Positions 1 to 6,102 of a stretch of 17,021 nucleotides of DNA are shown here, one piece after another. The position numbers and the translations under genes were made by a program. The stretch is from contig UQRR01000044.1 in NCBI GenBank assembly GCA_900543455.1, forward strand, positions 1 through 17,021, given 5' to 3'. Every line of letters starts with the position of its first letter. The first letter of the stretch is position 1. The DNA is from an uncultured Dialister sp. (GTDB taxonomy: Bacteria > Bacillota > Negativicutes > Veillonellales > Dialisteraceae). The notes under the pieces were generated by a model. It searched no databases, was not told the DNA's origin, and worked only from the letters and a program-made list of their open reading frames with translations.

Positions 1-17
1 TTTATGCGCCGCACCAC

Positions 18-118
18 CACTCCTCACTCCTAACTCCTCACTCCTAACTGGCGAGTAGAGCTTTCACACGCAATCAAAGGGTGGCACGCCCATGGGCTAA
101 CCCTGAACCCTGAACCCG
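18..118. repeat. heptamer arrays and CTTTCACACGCAATCAAAGGG module at window start
   Basis: Positions 18-49 are 7-bp units (CACTCCT, CACTCCT, AACTCCT, CACTCCT, then partial AACTGGC), preceded at 5-12 by the tail of a GCGCCGC-type module that the window start cuts. At 61-80 lies a CTTTCACACGCAATCAAAGG module that recurs at 16909-16928 and, in the other orientation, near 12941-12962 and 16750-16772. It is followed by CCCTGAA twice at 101-114. This is the right half of a composite repeat whose left half lies outside the window. No gene is present in 1-217 before the carbonic anhydrase start. Confidence 0.85.
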
Positions 119-166
119 TTTTTCCTTTTTAGAAAAATTTAATCCCCACACGCTTGCCTTCCGTAG

Positions 167-172
167 TATAAT
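167..172 (+). promoter_or_regulatory. candidate -10 box for the carbonic anhydrase gene
   Basis: A perfect TATAAT lies 46 nt before the ATG at 218. I see no good -35 hexamer at 16-18 nt upstream, so this is only a candidate start of transcription. Confidence 0.4.
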
Positions 173-217
173 ACAGATAGGAAATAATCTATGTGTACAG
201 GATGGGAGGTCTTTCAT

Positions 218-775
218 ATGTATACTCTTTCGAATGAAGAATTTAATGGGAAAATTCCGCAGATTGACCCGAATGCATTTGTGGCTCCGCAGGTATTCCT
301 TTCCGGCGATGTCCGAATCGGAAAGCACGCGAGCGTCTGGCCGGGTGTCGTAGCCAGAGGCGATGTGAACTACATCTCCATCGGGGAATGTACGAATGTA
401 CAGGACTTGGTCTGCCTGCATGTGGCAGATGACGATCCCTGCATCATCGGCGACTATGTCACCATCGGGCACAGCGCCTGCATCCACGCCTGCACCATTG
501 AGGATCATGTCCTCATCGGCATGCATGCGACTGTTTTGACTGGTGCCAAGATCGGCCGCGGCTCCATCATCGCTGCCGGTGCGCTGGTACTGGAAAATCA
601 GGTCATCCCGCCGAATTCCCTCGTCGTAGGCGTCCCGGCGAAAGTTGTCAAGACCATCGACCGCGTGAAGAACATTCACGCGCAGGCTCTCAAGTATAAA
701 TGTGAATGGGCCATCGGCTATGGTGTGAAACCGGATATCGATGGAGAACTGTATCACGGCGAACCGATCGTGTAA
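218..775 (+). CDS. gamma-class carbonic anhydrase-like (left-handed beta-helix) protein
   Basis: The protein has 185 aa and should be a trimeric left-handed parallel beta-helix enzyme of the gamma carbonic anhydrase/YrdA/PaaY family, reversibly hydrating CO2 in the cytoplasm if active. Hexapeptide-type repeats run from about residue 20 to 150. The three family zinc ligands are present as His68 (LHV), His85 and His90 (GHSACIH), and the GDVN and NVQD motifs (about 48-63) match the family. I choose ATG 218 rather than the in-frame ATG at 191 because GGGAGG at 204-209 sits 8 nt before it. The gene stands alone, with a terminator right after it. Many close homologues are annotated only as transferase hexapeptide proteins and some lack measurable anhydrase activity, so the family is sure but the substrate is not. 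Confidence 0.88.
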   Translation: MYTLSNEEFNGKIPQIDPNAFVAPQVFLSGDVRIGKHASVWPGVVARGDVNYISIGECTNVQDLVCLHVADDDPCIIGDYVTIGHSACIHACTIEDHVLIGMHATVLTGAKIGRGSIIAAGALVLENQVIPPNSLVVGVPAKVVKTIDRVKNIHAQALKYKCEWAIGYGVKPDIDGELYHGEPIV

Positions 776-790
776 TGGATGGATAGAAGA

Positions 791-824
791 AACCCTCTGC
801 TCAGCTTTTGGGCAGAGGGTTTTG
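791..824 (+). terminator. intrinsic terminator after carbonic anhydrase gene
   Basis: AACCCTCTGC (791-800) pairs with GCAGAGGGTT (812-821), followed by a short T-rich stretch, 15 nt after the stop codon. Confidence 0.85.
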
Positions 825-870
825 TATTGGGGGCGCTCCTTGATTGCGAAGGAAAGCCTCGAGCTCCCAA

Positions 871-1031
871 GGGAAACGCTGATTAAATCGCAGAATCAGA
901 TTTCATATGGATTTTTATACATAGCTTTGTCATTATCTTCCTTAAATAGCTCGCTATTCGCGTCAGATGATTCCTTGCTCTGTATAAAAATCCAAGAATG
1001 AAATCTGACAACGATTTAATCAGTGTTTCCC
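871..1031. mobile_element. fold-back MITE-like element A, 161 bp
   Basis: The ends are 20-bp inverted repeats with one mismatch: GGGAAACGCTGATTAAATCG at 871-890 and its complement at 1012-1031. A second inner pair continues the palindrome: AGATTTCAT and GGATTTTTATACA (898-921) against TGTATAAAAATCC and ATGAAATCT (981-1006). The whole element could fold into one long hairpin. It encodes nothing credible. No clear target-site duplication is visible (CCCAA before, CTAGG after). The T/A-rich composition differs from the flanking GC-rich repeat modules. A transposase-less derivative of an insertion sequence is the likeliest explanation; no parent element is in the window. Confidence 0.75.
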
Positions 1032-1104
1032 TAGGAAACGGTGGCTCGCCGCCTTCGCTGCTTTCCTTGCTGAAGGCGCTGAACTCGTGAGCCCTTTACA
1101 CCGG

Positions 1105-1135
1105 ATACGCTTGAAATTTTCAAGCGTATTTTTTT
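1105..1135 (+). terminator. intrinsic terminator upstream of deaminase promoter
   Basis: ATACGCTTGAAA and its complement form a perfect stem (1105-1129) followed by a run of T. It insulates the deaminase promoter from upstream transcription. Confidence 0.85.
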
Positions 1136-1169
1136 ATTCGATTTTTTCTATGCAAACCTTGCCGTTTCA

Positions 1170-1178
1170 TGCTATAAT
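1170..1178 (+). promoter_or_regulatory. extended -10 promoter for the deaminase gene
   Basis: TGCTATAAT is a perfect extended -10 (TGnTATAAT). No convincing -35 is at the right distance, which is tolerated for extended -10 promoters. Transcription would start near 1185 and include the structured leader at 1192-1311. Confidence 0.65.
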
Positions 1179-1191
1179 GACATCATAAAAT

Positions 1192-1311
1192 GATACGTGC
1201 AAAGAGACCTGTCTTTGCATGAGTGAATTTCTCGACAAGTGAAAGCTTAGCGAGCTGAAACGCCAGTATCTTTTGCGGCGGATGATTCATTCATGCGGAG
1301 GCAGGTTTTTT
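1192..1311 (+). promoter_or_regulatory. structured leader RNA with competing hairpins and terminator-like stem
   Basis: The segment 1207-1228 can pair over 22 consecutive positions (four G-U pairs, no mismatch) with 1285-1306, and the 3' arm runs straight into TTTTTT (1306-1311), as an intrinsic terminator would. The 5' arm can instead be held in an earlier hairpin: TGCAAAGA (1198-1205) with TCTTTGCA (1212-1219). GATAC (1192-1196) can close on GTATC (1266-1270). The 56-nt loop contains further pairs: CTCG/CGAG (1231-1234, 1251-1254) and CGCC/GGCG (1261-1264, 1277-1280). The layout resembles a riboswitch or attenuator, with the gene's RBS about 30 nt beyond the T run. I do not recognise a known class; purine, SAM, TPP, FMN, cobalamin, ZTP and T-box consensus elements are absent. 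Confidence 0.6.
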
Positions 1312-1354
1312 GATGGCATCGATCAAAAGCTGTTTTTGCTGAGGAGGAATCATC

Positions 1355-2371
1355 ATGGCAAACGAAGTGACTATGGAATTTGTACAGGGTATGCCGAAGG
1401 CAGAGCTGCACCTGCACATCGAAGGAAGTCTGGAACCGGAGCTGAAGCTCGCGCTCGCCCAGAAGAACCATGTGGATATCGGACAGTCCACCATTGAAGA
1501 AGTCAGAAAATCTTATCAGTATGACGATCTGGCTTCCTTCCTCGCTGTGTACTATCCGGCGATGAATGTGCTTCAGACGGAAGATGATTTCTACGATCTG
1601 GCGATGGCGTACCTGAAACATGCGAAGGAAGAGAATGTCCGTCATGTGGAAATTTTCTTCGACCCGCAGGCACACACCAGCCGCGGCATCGCATTTGAAA
1701 CTTTCATCAAAGGTCTCTACCGTGCGACGGTCGATGCGCGTGCGATGAACATTGATGCTCGTCTCATCATGTGTTTCCTGCGCGACCTCTCCAGAGAGTC
1801 TGCCAGAAAGACGCTCGAAGAAGCCCTGCCGTACAAGGATATGTTCATCGGTGTCGGCCTCGATTCGGATGAGCACAACAATCCTCCGATGAAATTTTTC
1901 CCTGTCTTCGTCGAAGCGGAAAAGGCCGGACTGCGTCTCACAGCCCATGCGGATATCGACCAGAAGGACTTCATCGAGCATATCCGTGACCTTTTGGAAG
2001 TCATCGGCGTAGAACGTATCGATCACGGCACGAACATTGTCGAAGATCCGGATCTCGTCGACTATGCCGTGAAGCATCAGATCGGCTTCACCTCCTGCCC
2101 GCTGTCGAATTCCTTCGTTCGTCCGGAAATGAAGGGCCCAGAAATCAAAGAACTCCTCGAAAAGGGAGCGAAGATCTGCATCAATTCGGATGACCCGGCA
2201 TACTTCGGCGGCTACATCAGCAAGAACTACTATGAGCTGGCCCGCCAGTTTGACCTCACCAAAGAACAGGTCGTTCAGCTTGCCAGAAATTCCTTCGAAG
2301 CCAGCTGGATCAGCGAAGAGCAGAAAGCGATCTATATCGCTGAGCTTGAAGAATACGCGAGAACACACTAA
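1355..2371 (+). CDS. adenine deaminase / adenosine deaminase family protein
   Basis: The 338-aa cytoplasmic amidohydrolase should remove the 6-amino group of adenine (or adenosine) in purine salvage. Metal ligands are visible: H19 and H21 in KAELHLHIEGSLEP, H198, and D279 of SDDP, with H224 in RIDHG. VGLDS (about 167-171), the FFDPQ-H motif (101-107) and SDDPAYFGGY (278-287) match the adenine deaminase branch typified by Pseudomonas PA0148 better than classical Add, so adenine is the more likely substrate; this is recall, not an alignment. Oddly, the usual HAGE motif that carries the catalytic Glu reads HADID (198-202). GAGGAGG (1341-1347) fixes the ATG. The gene appears monocistronic, with its own promoter and a structured leader that may control it. 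Confidence 0.85.
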   Translation: MANEVTMEFVQGMPKAELHLHIEGSLEPELKLALAQKNHVDIGQSTIEEVRKSYQYDDLASFLAVYYPAMNVLQTEDDFYDLAMAYLKHAKEENVRHVEIFFDPQAHTSRGIAFETFIKGLYRATVDARAMNIDARLIMCFLRDLSRESARKTLEEALPYKDMFIGVGLDSDEHNNPPMKFFPVFVEAEKAGLRLTAHADIDQKDFIEHIRDLLEVIGVERIDHGTNIVEDPDLVDYAVKHQIGFTSCPLSNSFVRPEMKGPEIKELLEKGAKICINSDDPAYFGGYISKNYYELARQFDLTKEQVVQLARNSFEASWISEEQKAIYIAELEEYARTH

Positions 2372-2414
2372 GAAATGAGGATTGGGGGATGACTATCCTC
2401 CCCCCTTCCGTAAC

Positions 2415-2646
2415 AATGCTATTAAGTTAAGCAGCAGAACGTTCTTGGCTCCCCATCGGGGGAGCTCCCCGAAGGGGTGAGGGGGCTACGTAGCGGTATT
2501 ACATGAAAGTGTTGGAATATCGATAGCGTCGGACTATTCAACATAGCACGCTATACCGCTAGCATGCCCCTATTGCCTTCGGCACTTCCCCCGAAGGGGG
2601 AAGCAAGACGTTACGTAGCTAACGATTTCCTTAACTTAATAGCATT
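2415..2646. mobile_element. fold-back MITE-like element B, copy 1, 232 bp
   Basis: The ends are perfect 17-bp inverted repeats, AATGCTATTAAGTTAAG at 2415-2431 and its complement at 2630-2646. Inner pairs continue the symmetry (TAGCGGTAT with ATACCGCTA; TGTTGGAATA with TATTCAACA). It also contains two GC-rich hairpins, GGGGAGCTCCCC-like near 2450-2480 and CTTCCCCCGAAGGGGGAAG near 2585-2602. A nearly complete inverted copy is at 6416-6624. It carries no gene. The whole deaminase-to-dacF gap is otherwise short unique sequence. Confidence 0.85.
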
Positions 2647-2699
2647 CCCCAAGAGGCTAACCCTGAATCTTGAACCTTTATTTTCAAAGGACGATTTCC

Positions 2700-3635
2700 A
2701 TGAAAAAATTATTATTCACTTTACTTCTGTTGCTTATTGTTTGCGGCTGCGGGCTGGGCGCGCTCATCTGGGTGACACCGCCGCCGCCTACACCGCCGAT
2801 GATCGCGCCGCCTCCTCCTTCGAAGGCAGTCTCGGCTGCGCTGATCGATGGGAATACGGGGGATGTGCTGGCGGATAAGGAAGGAAGTCTGCGTATCTAT
2901 CCGGCAAGTACGACGAAGATCCTGACCTGTATCATTGCGCTCGAAGAGGGCAAGGCGAAGCTCACCCAGAATGCGGTGATTTCTCCGCGCGCGATGGCGC
3001 AGGATGGCACGAACATCGGTCTTAGGCCGGATATGCCGCTCTCGCTTCACCAGCTGCTGTATGGGATGATGCTGATCTCCGGGAATGATGCGGCTGTGTC
3101 TGTCGCAGAGACGGTGGGCGGCTCGTATGGTCGTTTCATCGAGATGATGAATGAAAAGGCCGCTTCTATCGGTGTGCATGATTCCCATTTCGCGAATCCG
3201 AATGGTCTTACGAATCCGAACCACTATACGACGGCCTATGATATGGCGAAGATCGCGGCGTATGCGATGAAGAATCCTGATTTCCGTGACATCGTGAAGC
3301 GTCCTGTGTATCCGATGACTTATCGGAATGGGGTCTATCGCAATGTGGAAAACCGCAATGAATTTCTGACGAGCCACTATGAGGGGGCGAATGGCGTGAA
3401 GACGGGCATGACGGAAGCGGCGGGTGATTGTCTCGTCGCTTCCGCGGAGCGCGATGGCCGTCTCATGATCGTGGCACTCTACGATGATACGGATCGCTGG
3501 AAGGAAGCCCGGACATGGCTGGACTATGGCTTTGCGGAAGCGGAGAAGAAGGCGGAGTATGAAAGAAAGCTCGCTGCAGAGCCGAAGGTGTACAAGCTGG
3601 TGAACCAGCTCTTAGGGAGGGAGCCTCGTGACTAG
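2700..3635 (+). CDS. dacF: D-alanyl-D-alanine carboxypeptidase (serine, DacF/PBP5-like)
   Basis: The 311-aa protein trims the terminal D-Ala from peptidoglycan stem peptides outside the cytoplasmic membrane. Residues 1-25 are a signal or anchor segment with a hydrophobic core (a Cys pair at 15 and 17), followed by a proline-rich linker (27-40) and the peptidase S11 domain. All three active-site motifs are present: S70-T-T-K73, S127-G-N129 and K234-T-G236. The C-terminal PBP5 beta domain and amphipathic anchor are missing, so the N-terminal segment probably holds it at the membrane. AAAGGA at 2686-2691 supports ATG 2700 over an in-frame TTG at 2670. It overlaps the divIC-like gene by 8 nt, implying translational coupling of wall maturation and division genes. 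Confidence 0.92.
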   Translation: MKKLLFTLLLLLIVCGCGLGALIWVTPPPPTPPMIAPPPPSKAVSAALIDGNTGDVLADKEGSLRIYPASTTKILTCIIALEEGKAKLTQNAVISPRAMAQDGTNIGLRPDMPLSLHQLLYGMMLISGNDAAVSVAETVGGSYGRFIEMMNEKAASIGVHDSHFANPNGLTNPNHYTTAYDMAKIAAYAMKNPDFRDIVKRPVYPMTYRNGVYRNVENRNEFLTSHYEGANGVKTGMTEAAGDCLVASAERDGRLMIVALYDDTDRWKEARTWLDYGFAEAEKKAEYERKLAAEPKVYKLVNQLLGREPRD

Positions 3636-3927
3636 GAGAAGGAAACCGCCGTTTCTGGTGCGGCTTTTCCCGCACAGCCCGATCCTGCGTGTTCTTTTCG
3701 TCGTCATGCTCCTTTTCTCGCTCTGCATTGTCTTCCGCAGCGGGTACCATTTCTATCAGATCCGCCAGCAGGAGGCGCTGCTTCTGGAGGAGAAGGAGAG
3801 ACTGTCCAGGGAGAAGGCGGAGCTCTCAAAGAAGCGGGAGGATCTCAAGGATGACGGACAGCTGGAAAAGAAGGCGCGTCAGGAGCTCGGCCTCGTCAAG
3901 CCCGGAGAAGTGCCTTATGTGAGATGA
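3628..3927 (+). CDS. divIC: septum formation initiator, DivIC/FtsB-like
   Basis: The 99-aa bitopic protein belongs to the DivIC/FtsL/FtsB family that bridges the divisome. A basic cytoplasmic N-terminus (RRRK) is followed by one membrane helix (about 19-37), then a charged coiled coil (about 41-80). The C-terminus ELGLVKPGEVPYV is the family signature. The start is GTG, overlapping the end of dacF by 8 nt, with a GGGAGGGAG ribosome binding site inside dacF. The next gene is a yabR-type S1 protein, matching the divIC-yabR order known from Bacillus subtilis and relatives. FtsL versus DivIC cannot be separated by sequence alone, but the neighbourhood favours DivIC. Confidence 0.9.
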   Translation: MTRRRKPPFLVRLFPHSPILRVLFVVMLLFSLCIVFRSGYHFYQIRQQEALLLEEKERLSREKAELSKKREDLKDDGQLEKKARQELGLVKPGEVPYVR

Positions 3928-3990
3928 GGCTGTCTGGTGGCTGGTATTGCGTTTTCTAAATAGCTGGCATTTAAGTCAACTTCCGAGTTA

Positions 3991-4175
3991 AGTTAGGAGT
4001 TAGGAGTTAGGAGTTAGGAGTGAAGGTACGGCGCATAAAATTAGGAAGCGCCGTGGAGTTTTATATAAATGATGAACAGGCTAGGCTGTTTTATATAATG
4101 AGGGGTATTGGGGCGCTATATGAATTGTGCGCCACTTCCGCTACTTCTCGCTTCACACTTCTCATTTCTCACTAA
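3991..4175. repeat. heptamer-flanked palindromic element
   Basis: The left arm has AGTTAGG four times then AGTGAAG (3991-4025), leading into a CGGCGC...GCGCCG module (about 4028-4052). The right arm has GGGGCGC...GTGCGCC (about 4110-4133) and heptamers CACTTCT, CATTTCT, CACTAAG around 4156-4176. So the unit in the left arm (AGTTAGG type) differs from that in the right arm (AGTGAGA type on the complementary strand). The middle is A/T-rich. No gene is seen in 3928-4356. Confidence 0.8.
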
Positions 4176-4202
4176 GTCCATAAGTTGACAAATCGAAATA
4201 CT

Positions 4203-4237
4203 AGTCACCAGTCACCAGTCCCTAGTCACCAGTTATC
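4203..4237. repeat. AGTCACC heptamer array
   Basis: Five consecutive 7-bp units: AGTCACC twice, AGTCCCT, AGTCACC, AGTTATC. The array ends about 20 nt before the promoter of the S1-domain gene. Confidence 0.9.
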
Positions 4238-4258
4238 CCTCATCTCTCTTCAATCTTC

Positions 4259-4287
4259 TTGCTATTCCTTAAAAAATCACGTATAAT
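4259..4287 (+). promoter_or_regulatory. promoter of the S1-domain gene
   Basis: TTGCTA (4259-4264), a 17-nt spacer and a perfect TATAAT (4282-4287). This gives the S1-domain gene its own start, separate from dacF-divIC. Confidence 0.7.
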
Positions 4288-4328
4288 TTAAATCGTATTT
4301 GTTTCGAGGAATTTGGAGAGGGCGAGCG

Positions 4329-4351
4329 CCTTCCCAAGGAAGGATTTTTTT
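4329..4351 (+). promoter_or_regulatory. RBS-sequestering hairpin with T run before S1-domain gene
   Basis: CCTTCC (4329-4334) pairs with GGAAGG (4338-4343), the only purine-rich RBS candidate, and is followed by seven T. The GGAAGG-to-ATG distance is 13 nt, longer than normal. The hairpin could act as a weak terminator or block translation initiation. An upstream GGGCG/CGCC pair (4320-4330) offers an alternative fold that would free it. Confidence 0.45.
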
Positions 4352-4356
4352 GTTAG

Positions 4357-4875
4357 ATGGCTTTAGAAGTCGGAAGTATTGTGGAAGGAACCGTTTCAGG
4401 GATCGCGAAATTTGGTGCGTTTGTGGAGCTGCCGGAAAACAAGGTGGGTCTGGTTCATATTTCAGAAGTCGCCAATGAATACGTGAGCGATGTGGCTCAG
4501 TATCTCAAGGTGAAGGATACGGTGAAGGTGAAGGTCATCTCCATCGATGCGAAGGGCAAGATCGCGCTTTCTGTCAAGCAGGCGCAGCCGAAGACGGAGG
4601 AAAAGAAGGAGGCCCGTTTCCCGAAGAAGGAAGGAAGCGAGCATCGTTTTCAGAGAAAAGAAGGCTTCGAGGGAAGAGCTCCTCTGCACGAAGCACCGCG
4701 TATGCCCGAGCGCCGTCCGTTTGCCGGCGGTTATCGTTCGCCGCGTCATGAGGCGCCCGCTTCTTTTGAAGACAAGCTGAACCGTTTCCTGAAAGACAGC
4801 GATGAACGGCTTCTGGATCTGAAGAGAAATGTAGAATCCAAACGTGGTGGCCGTGGCGGCCGCCATTCTGACTGA
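4357..4875 (+). CDS. yabR: S1-domain RNA-binding protein (YabR/general stress protein 13 type)
   Basis: The 172-aa protein has one S1 OB-fold domain at residues 1-73 (VGSIVEGTVSGIAKFGAFVEL, then GLVHISE, KVKVISID and KIALSVK), which binds single-stranded RNA, probably on the ribosome or mRNA. Residues about 75-172 are a long low-complexity tail rich in Lys, Arg, Glu and Gly, ending in an RGG-like GGRGGRHSD. Bacillus YabR is shorter (about 130 aa), so the tail is extended. It follows the divIC-like gene as yabR does in Bacillus, but here 430 bp of repeats intervene and it has its own promoter. The start region is unusual: the RBS lies in a hairpin and 13 nt away from the ATG. Confidence 0.85.
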   Translation: MALEVGSIVEGTVSGIAKFGAFVELPENKVGLVHISEVANEYVSDVAQYLKVKDTVKVKVISIDAKGKIALSVKQAQPKTEEKKEARFPKKEGSEHRFQRKEGFEGRAPLHEAPRMPERRPFAGGYRSPRHEAPASFEDKLNRFLKDSDERLLDLKRNVESKRGGRGGRHSD

Positions 4876-4882
4876 GCATGAG

Positions 4883-4917
4883 AGGGGATGTAACGGGATG
4901 AGTTATGTCTCCTTTTT
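4883..4917 (+). terminator. intrinsic terminator after S1-domain gene
   Basis: A 12-bp stem with G-U pairs (4883-4894 with 4902-4913), 7-nt loop, then T run (4913-4917). It begins 8 nt after the stop codon. Confidence 0.75.
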
Positions 4918-4962
4918 GCGTGACGAGAGTGTCTAACATCTCTCGTTGACCGAATGCCACAA

Positions 4963-5124
4963 AGTGAGAAGTGAGAAGTGAGGAGTTAGGAGTGGTGGTG
5001 CGGCGCAAAATAATAGAAAGCGCCGCGAGTAGGAATCCGATTTTTCTAAATTTCGCGGCGCTTCTTTATTTGTGCGCCGCTCCTTCACTTCTCACTTCTC
5101 ACTTCTCACTCCTAACTCCTCACT
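4963..5124. repeat. palindromic element with heptamer arrays in both arms
   Basis: The left array is AGTGAGA twice, AGTGAGG, AGTTAGG (4963-4990), then GGTGGTGCGGCGC and GCGCCGC modules. The centre is GGAATCCGATTTTTCT-like. The right arm mirrors it: GCGGCGC, GCGCCGC, then heptamers 5083-5124. Read on the complementary strand, the right array is AGTGAGG, AGTTAGG, AGTGAGA three times, AGTGAAG. Both arms use the same unit set in a different order, so this is not a simple copied palindrome. Confidence 0.9.
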
Positions 5125-5135
5125 TTACGTAAAGT
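5122..5135. promoter_or_regulatory. perfect 14-bp palindrome upstream of ppx
   Basis: ACTTTACGTAAAGT is an exact palindrome 52 nt before the ppx start and partly overlaps the last heptamer. It could be an operator or simply the junction of the repeat; no promoter boxes are clear around it. Confidence 0.35.
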
Positions 5136-5187
5136 TTTGAAAGACAGATGAAAGAAGTGCTTGCTGCACCATTTCAAGGAGGCTCTT

Positions 5188-6099
5188 ATGCGCGCGATCA
5201 TTGATATCGGAACGAATTCGGTCCGTCTTTTGATGGCAGAGAAGGATGAAAAAGGAGAGTGGAAGACCCTTCGGAAAGAACTTCGCAGCACTCGGCTGGG
5301 AGAAGGCATGACGGATAAGGCGACCATCGGTCAGGGGGCGAAGGAAAGGACGCTCTCTGCCGTGGGGGAATTTACCGCCATGGCCAAGCTCGAAGGGGCT
5401 GAGGATATCTTCGCCTATGGTACGTCCATCATGCGCGATGCGTCGAATGGGGAGGAATTCGCGGATGAAGTGACGGCGGCCTCCGGTGTCCCTGTCCGCA
5501 TTCTTTCGGGGAAGGAAGAGGCGTACTACAGCTACATCGGCGCGGCTGGGACGTCTGGCGTTATCACGTCCGTCGTCGATATCGGCGGTGGTTCGACAGA
5601 GATCTGTGTGGGATTCGGCACCGACGTCGGCGCGCGGCACAGTTTCCGCCTCGGATGTGTGCGCTGCTCGAAGCAGTTCGATACCACCACAGCCAGAGGA
5701 CGCGCGGAGCTGAAGAAGCATTGCTTCACGCTTTTCCGTGAGACGGATCTCATGGAGTCCATGCGGAATGTCAAGCGCTGGATCGGTGTCGGCGGGACTG
5801 TCACCTCGCTGGCTTCGATGCTGCAGGAGCTCGAAGTGTATGATTCATCGAAGGTACAGGACTACGTGATCCATCCGGAAGACGTGTCAAAGATCCTCGA
5901 GAAATTATCTAAAATGTCCTATGATGACAAGTGCCATATGAAAGGCCTCTTGCCATCCCGCGCCGACATCATCGTGGCTGGCGTCGTCATCTTGGACAGC
6001 CTCATGGAGTACTTCGCTCTCTCGGAAATCACCGTGAGCGACCGCGATCTCTCTGAAGGATTGCTCGACGCGGATGTCATCTCACCGACGGAAAAGTAA
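5188..6099 (+). CDS. exopolyphosphatase / pppGpp phosphatase family (Ppx/GppA)
   Basis: The 303-aa cytoplasmic enzyme of the ASKHA fold hydrolyses polyphosphate or pppGpp. The first phosphate-binding loop is DIGTNSVRLL (6-15), SGKEEA (107-112) carries the catalytic Glu, DIGGGSTE (131-138) is the second phosphate loop, and GVGGTVTSLA (200-209) and SDRDLSEGLL (284-293) complete the family pattern. The protein stops after the two actin-like domains and lacks the C-terminal HD-like domain of the 500-aa enterobacterial forms, as in short Firmicute homologues. AAGGAGG (5176-5182) picks ATG 5188 over an in-frame TTG at 5161. Linkage to divIC and yabR genes is seen in other Firmicutes. A heptamer array begins 3 nt after the stop codon. 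Ppx and GppA activity cannot be told apart here. Confidence 0.9.
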   Translation: MRAIIDIGTNSVRLLMAEKDEKGEWKTLRKELRSTRLGEGMTDKATIGQGAKERTLSAVGEFTAMAKLEGAEDIFAYGTSIMRDASNGEEFADEVTAASGVPVRILSGKEEAYYSYIGAAGTSGVITSVVDIGGGSTEICVGFGTDVGARHSFRLGCVRCSKQFDTTTARGRAELKKHCFTLFRETDLMESMRNVKRWIGVGGTVTSLASMLQELEVYDSSKVQDYVIHPEDVSKILEKLSKMSYDDKCHMKGLLPSRADIIVAGVVILDSLMEYFALSEITVSDRDLSEGLLDADVISPTEK

Positions 6100-6102
6100 G
6101 GG

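Noticed and set aside
741..1001. 86-aa open frame after the carbonic anhydrase gene
   Set aside because: It starts inside the carbonic anhydrase gene, crosses its terminator and runs through MITE-like element A; no RBS and low-complexity translation.
1192..1311. Known purine, ZTP, SAM, FMN, TPP, cobalamin riboswitch or T-box
   Set aside because: None of the conserved core sequences of these classes can be found; kept as an unassigned structured leader.
1247..2368. 373-aa open frame opposite the deaminase gene
   Set aside because: Exact antisense shadow of a gene with clear motifs; no RBS, no family pattern. The same applies to long frames opposite thrC (11566-12861), the GldA-like gene (9202-10107), the transporter (13664-14722) and rnhA/exonuclease (6868-8148).
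2377..2406. Terminator directly after the deaminase gene
   Set aside because: GAGGAT...ATCCTC can pair but is followed by C-rich sequence, not T; too weak to call.
3991..5124. CRISPR array
   Set aside because: Repeats are 7 bp without unique spacers of constant length, and there are no cas genes.
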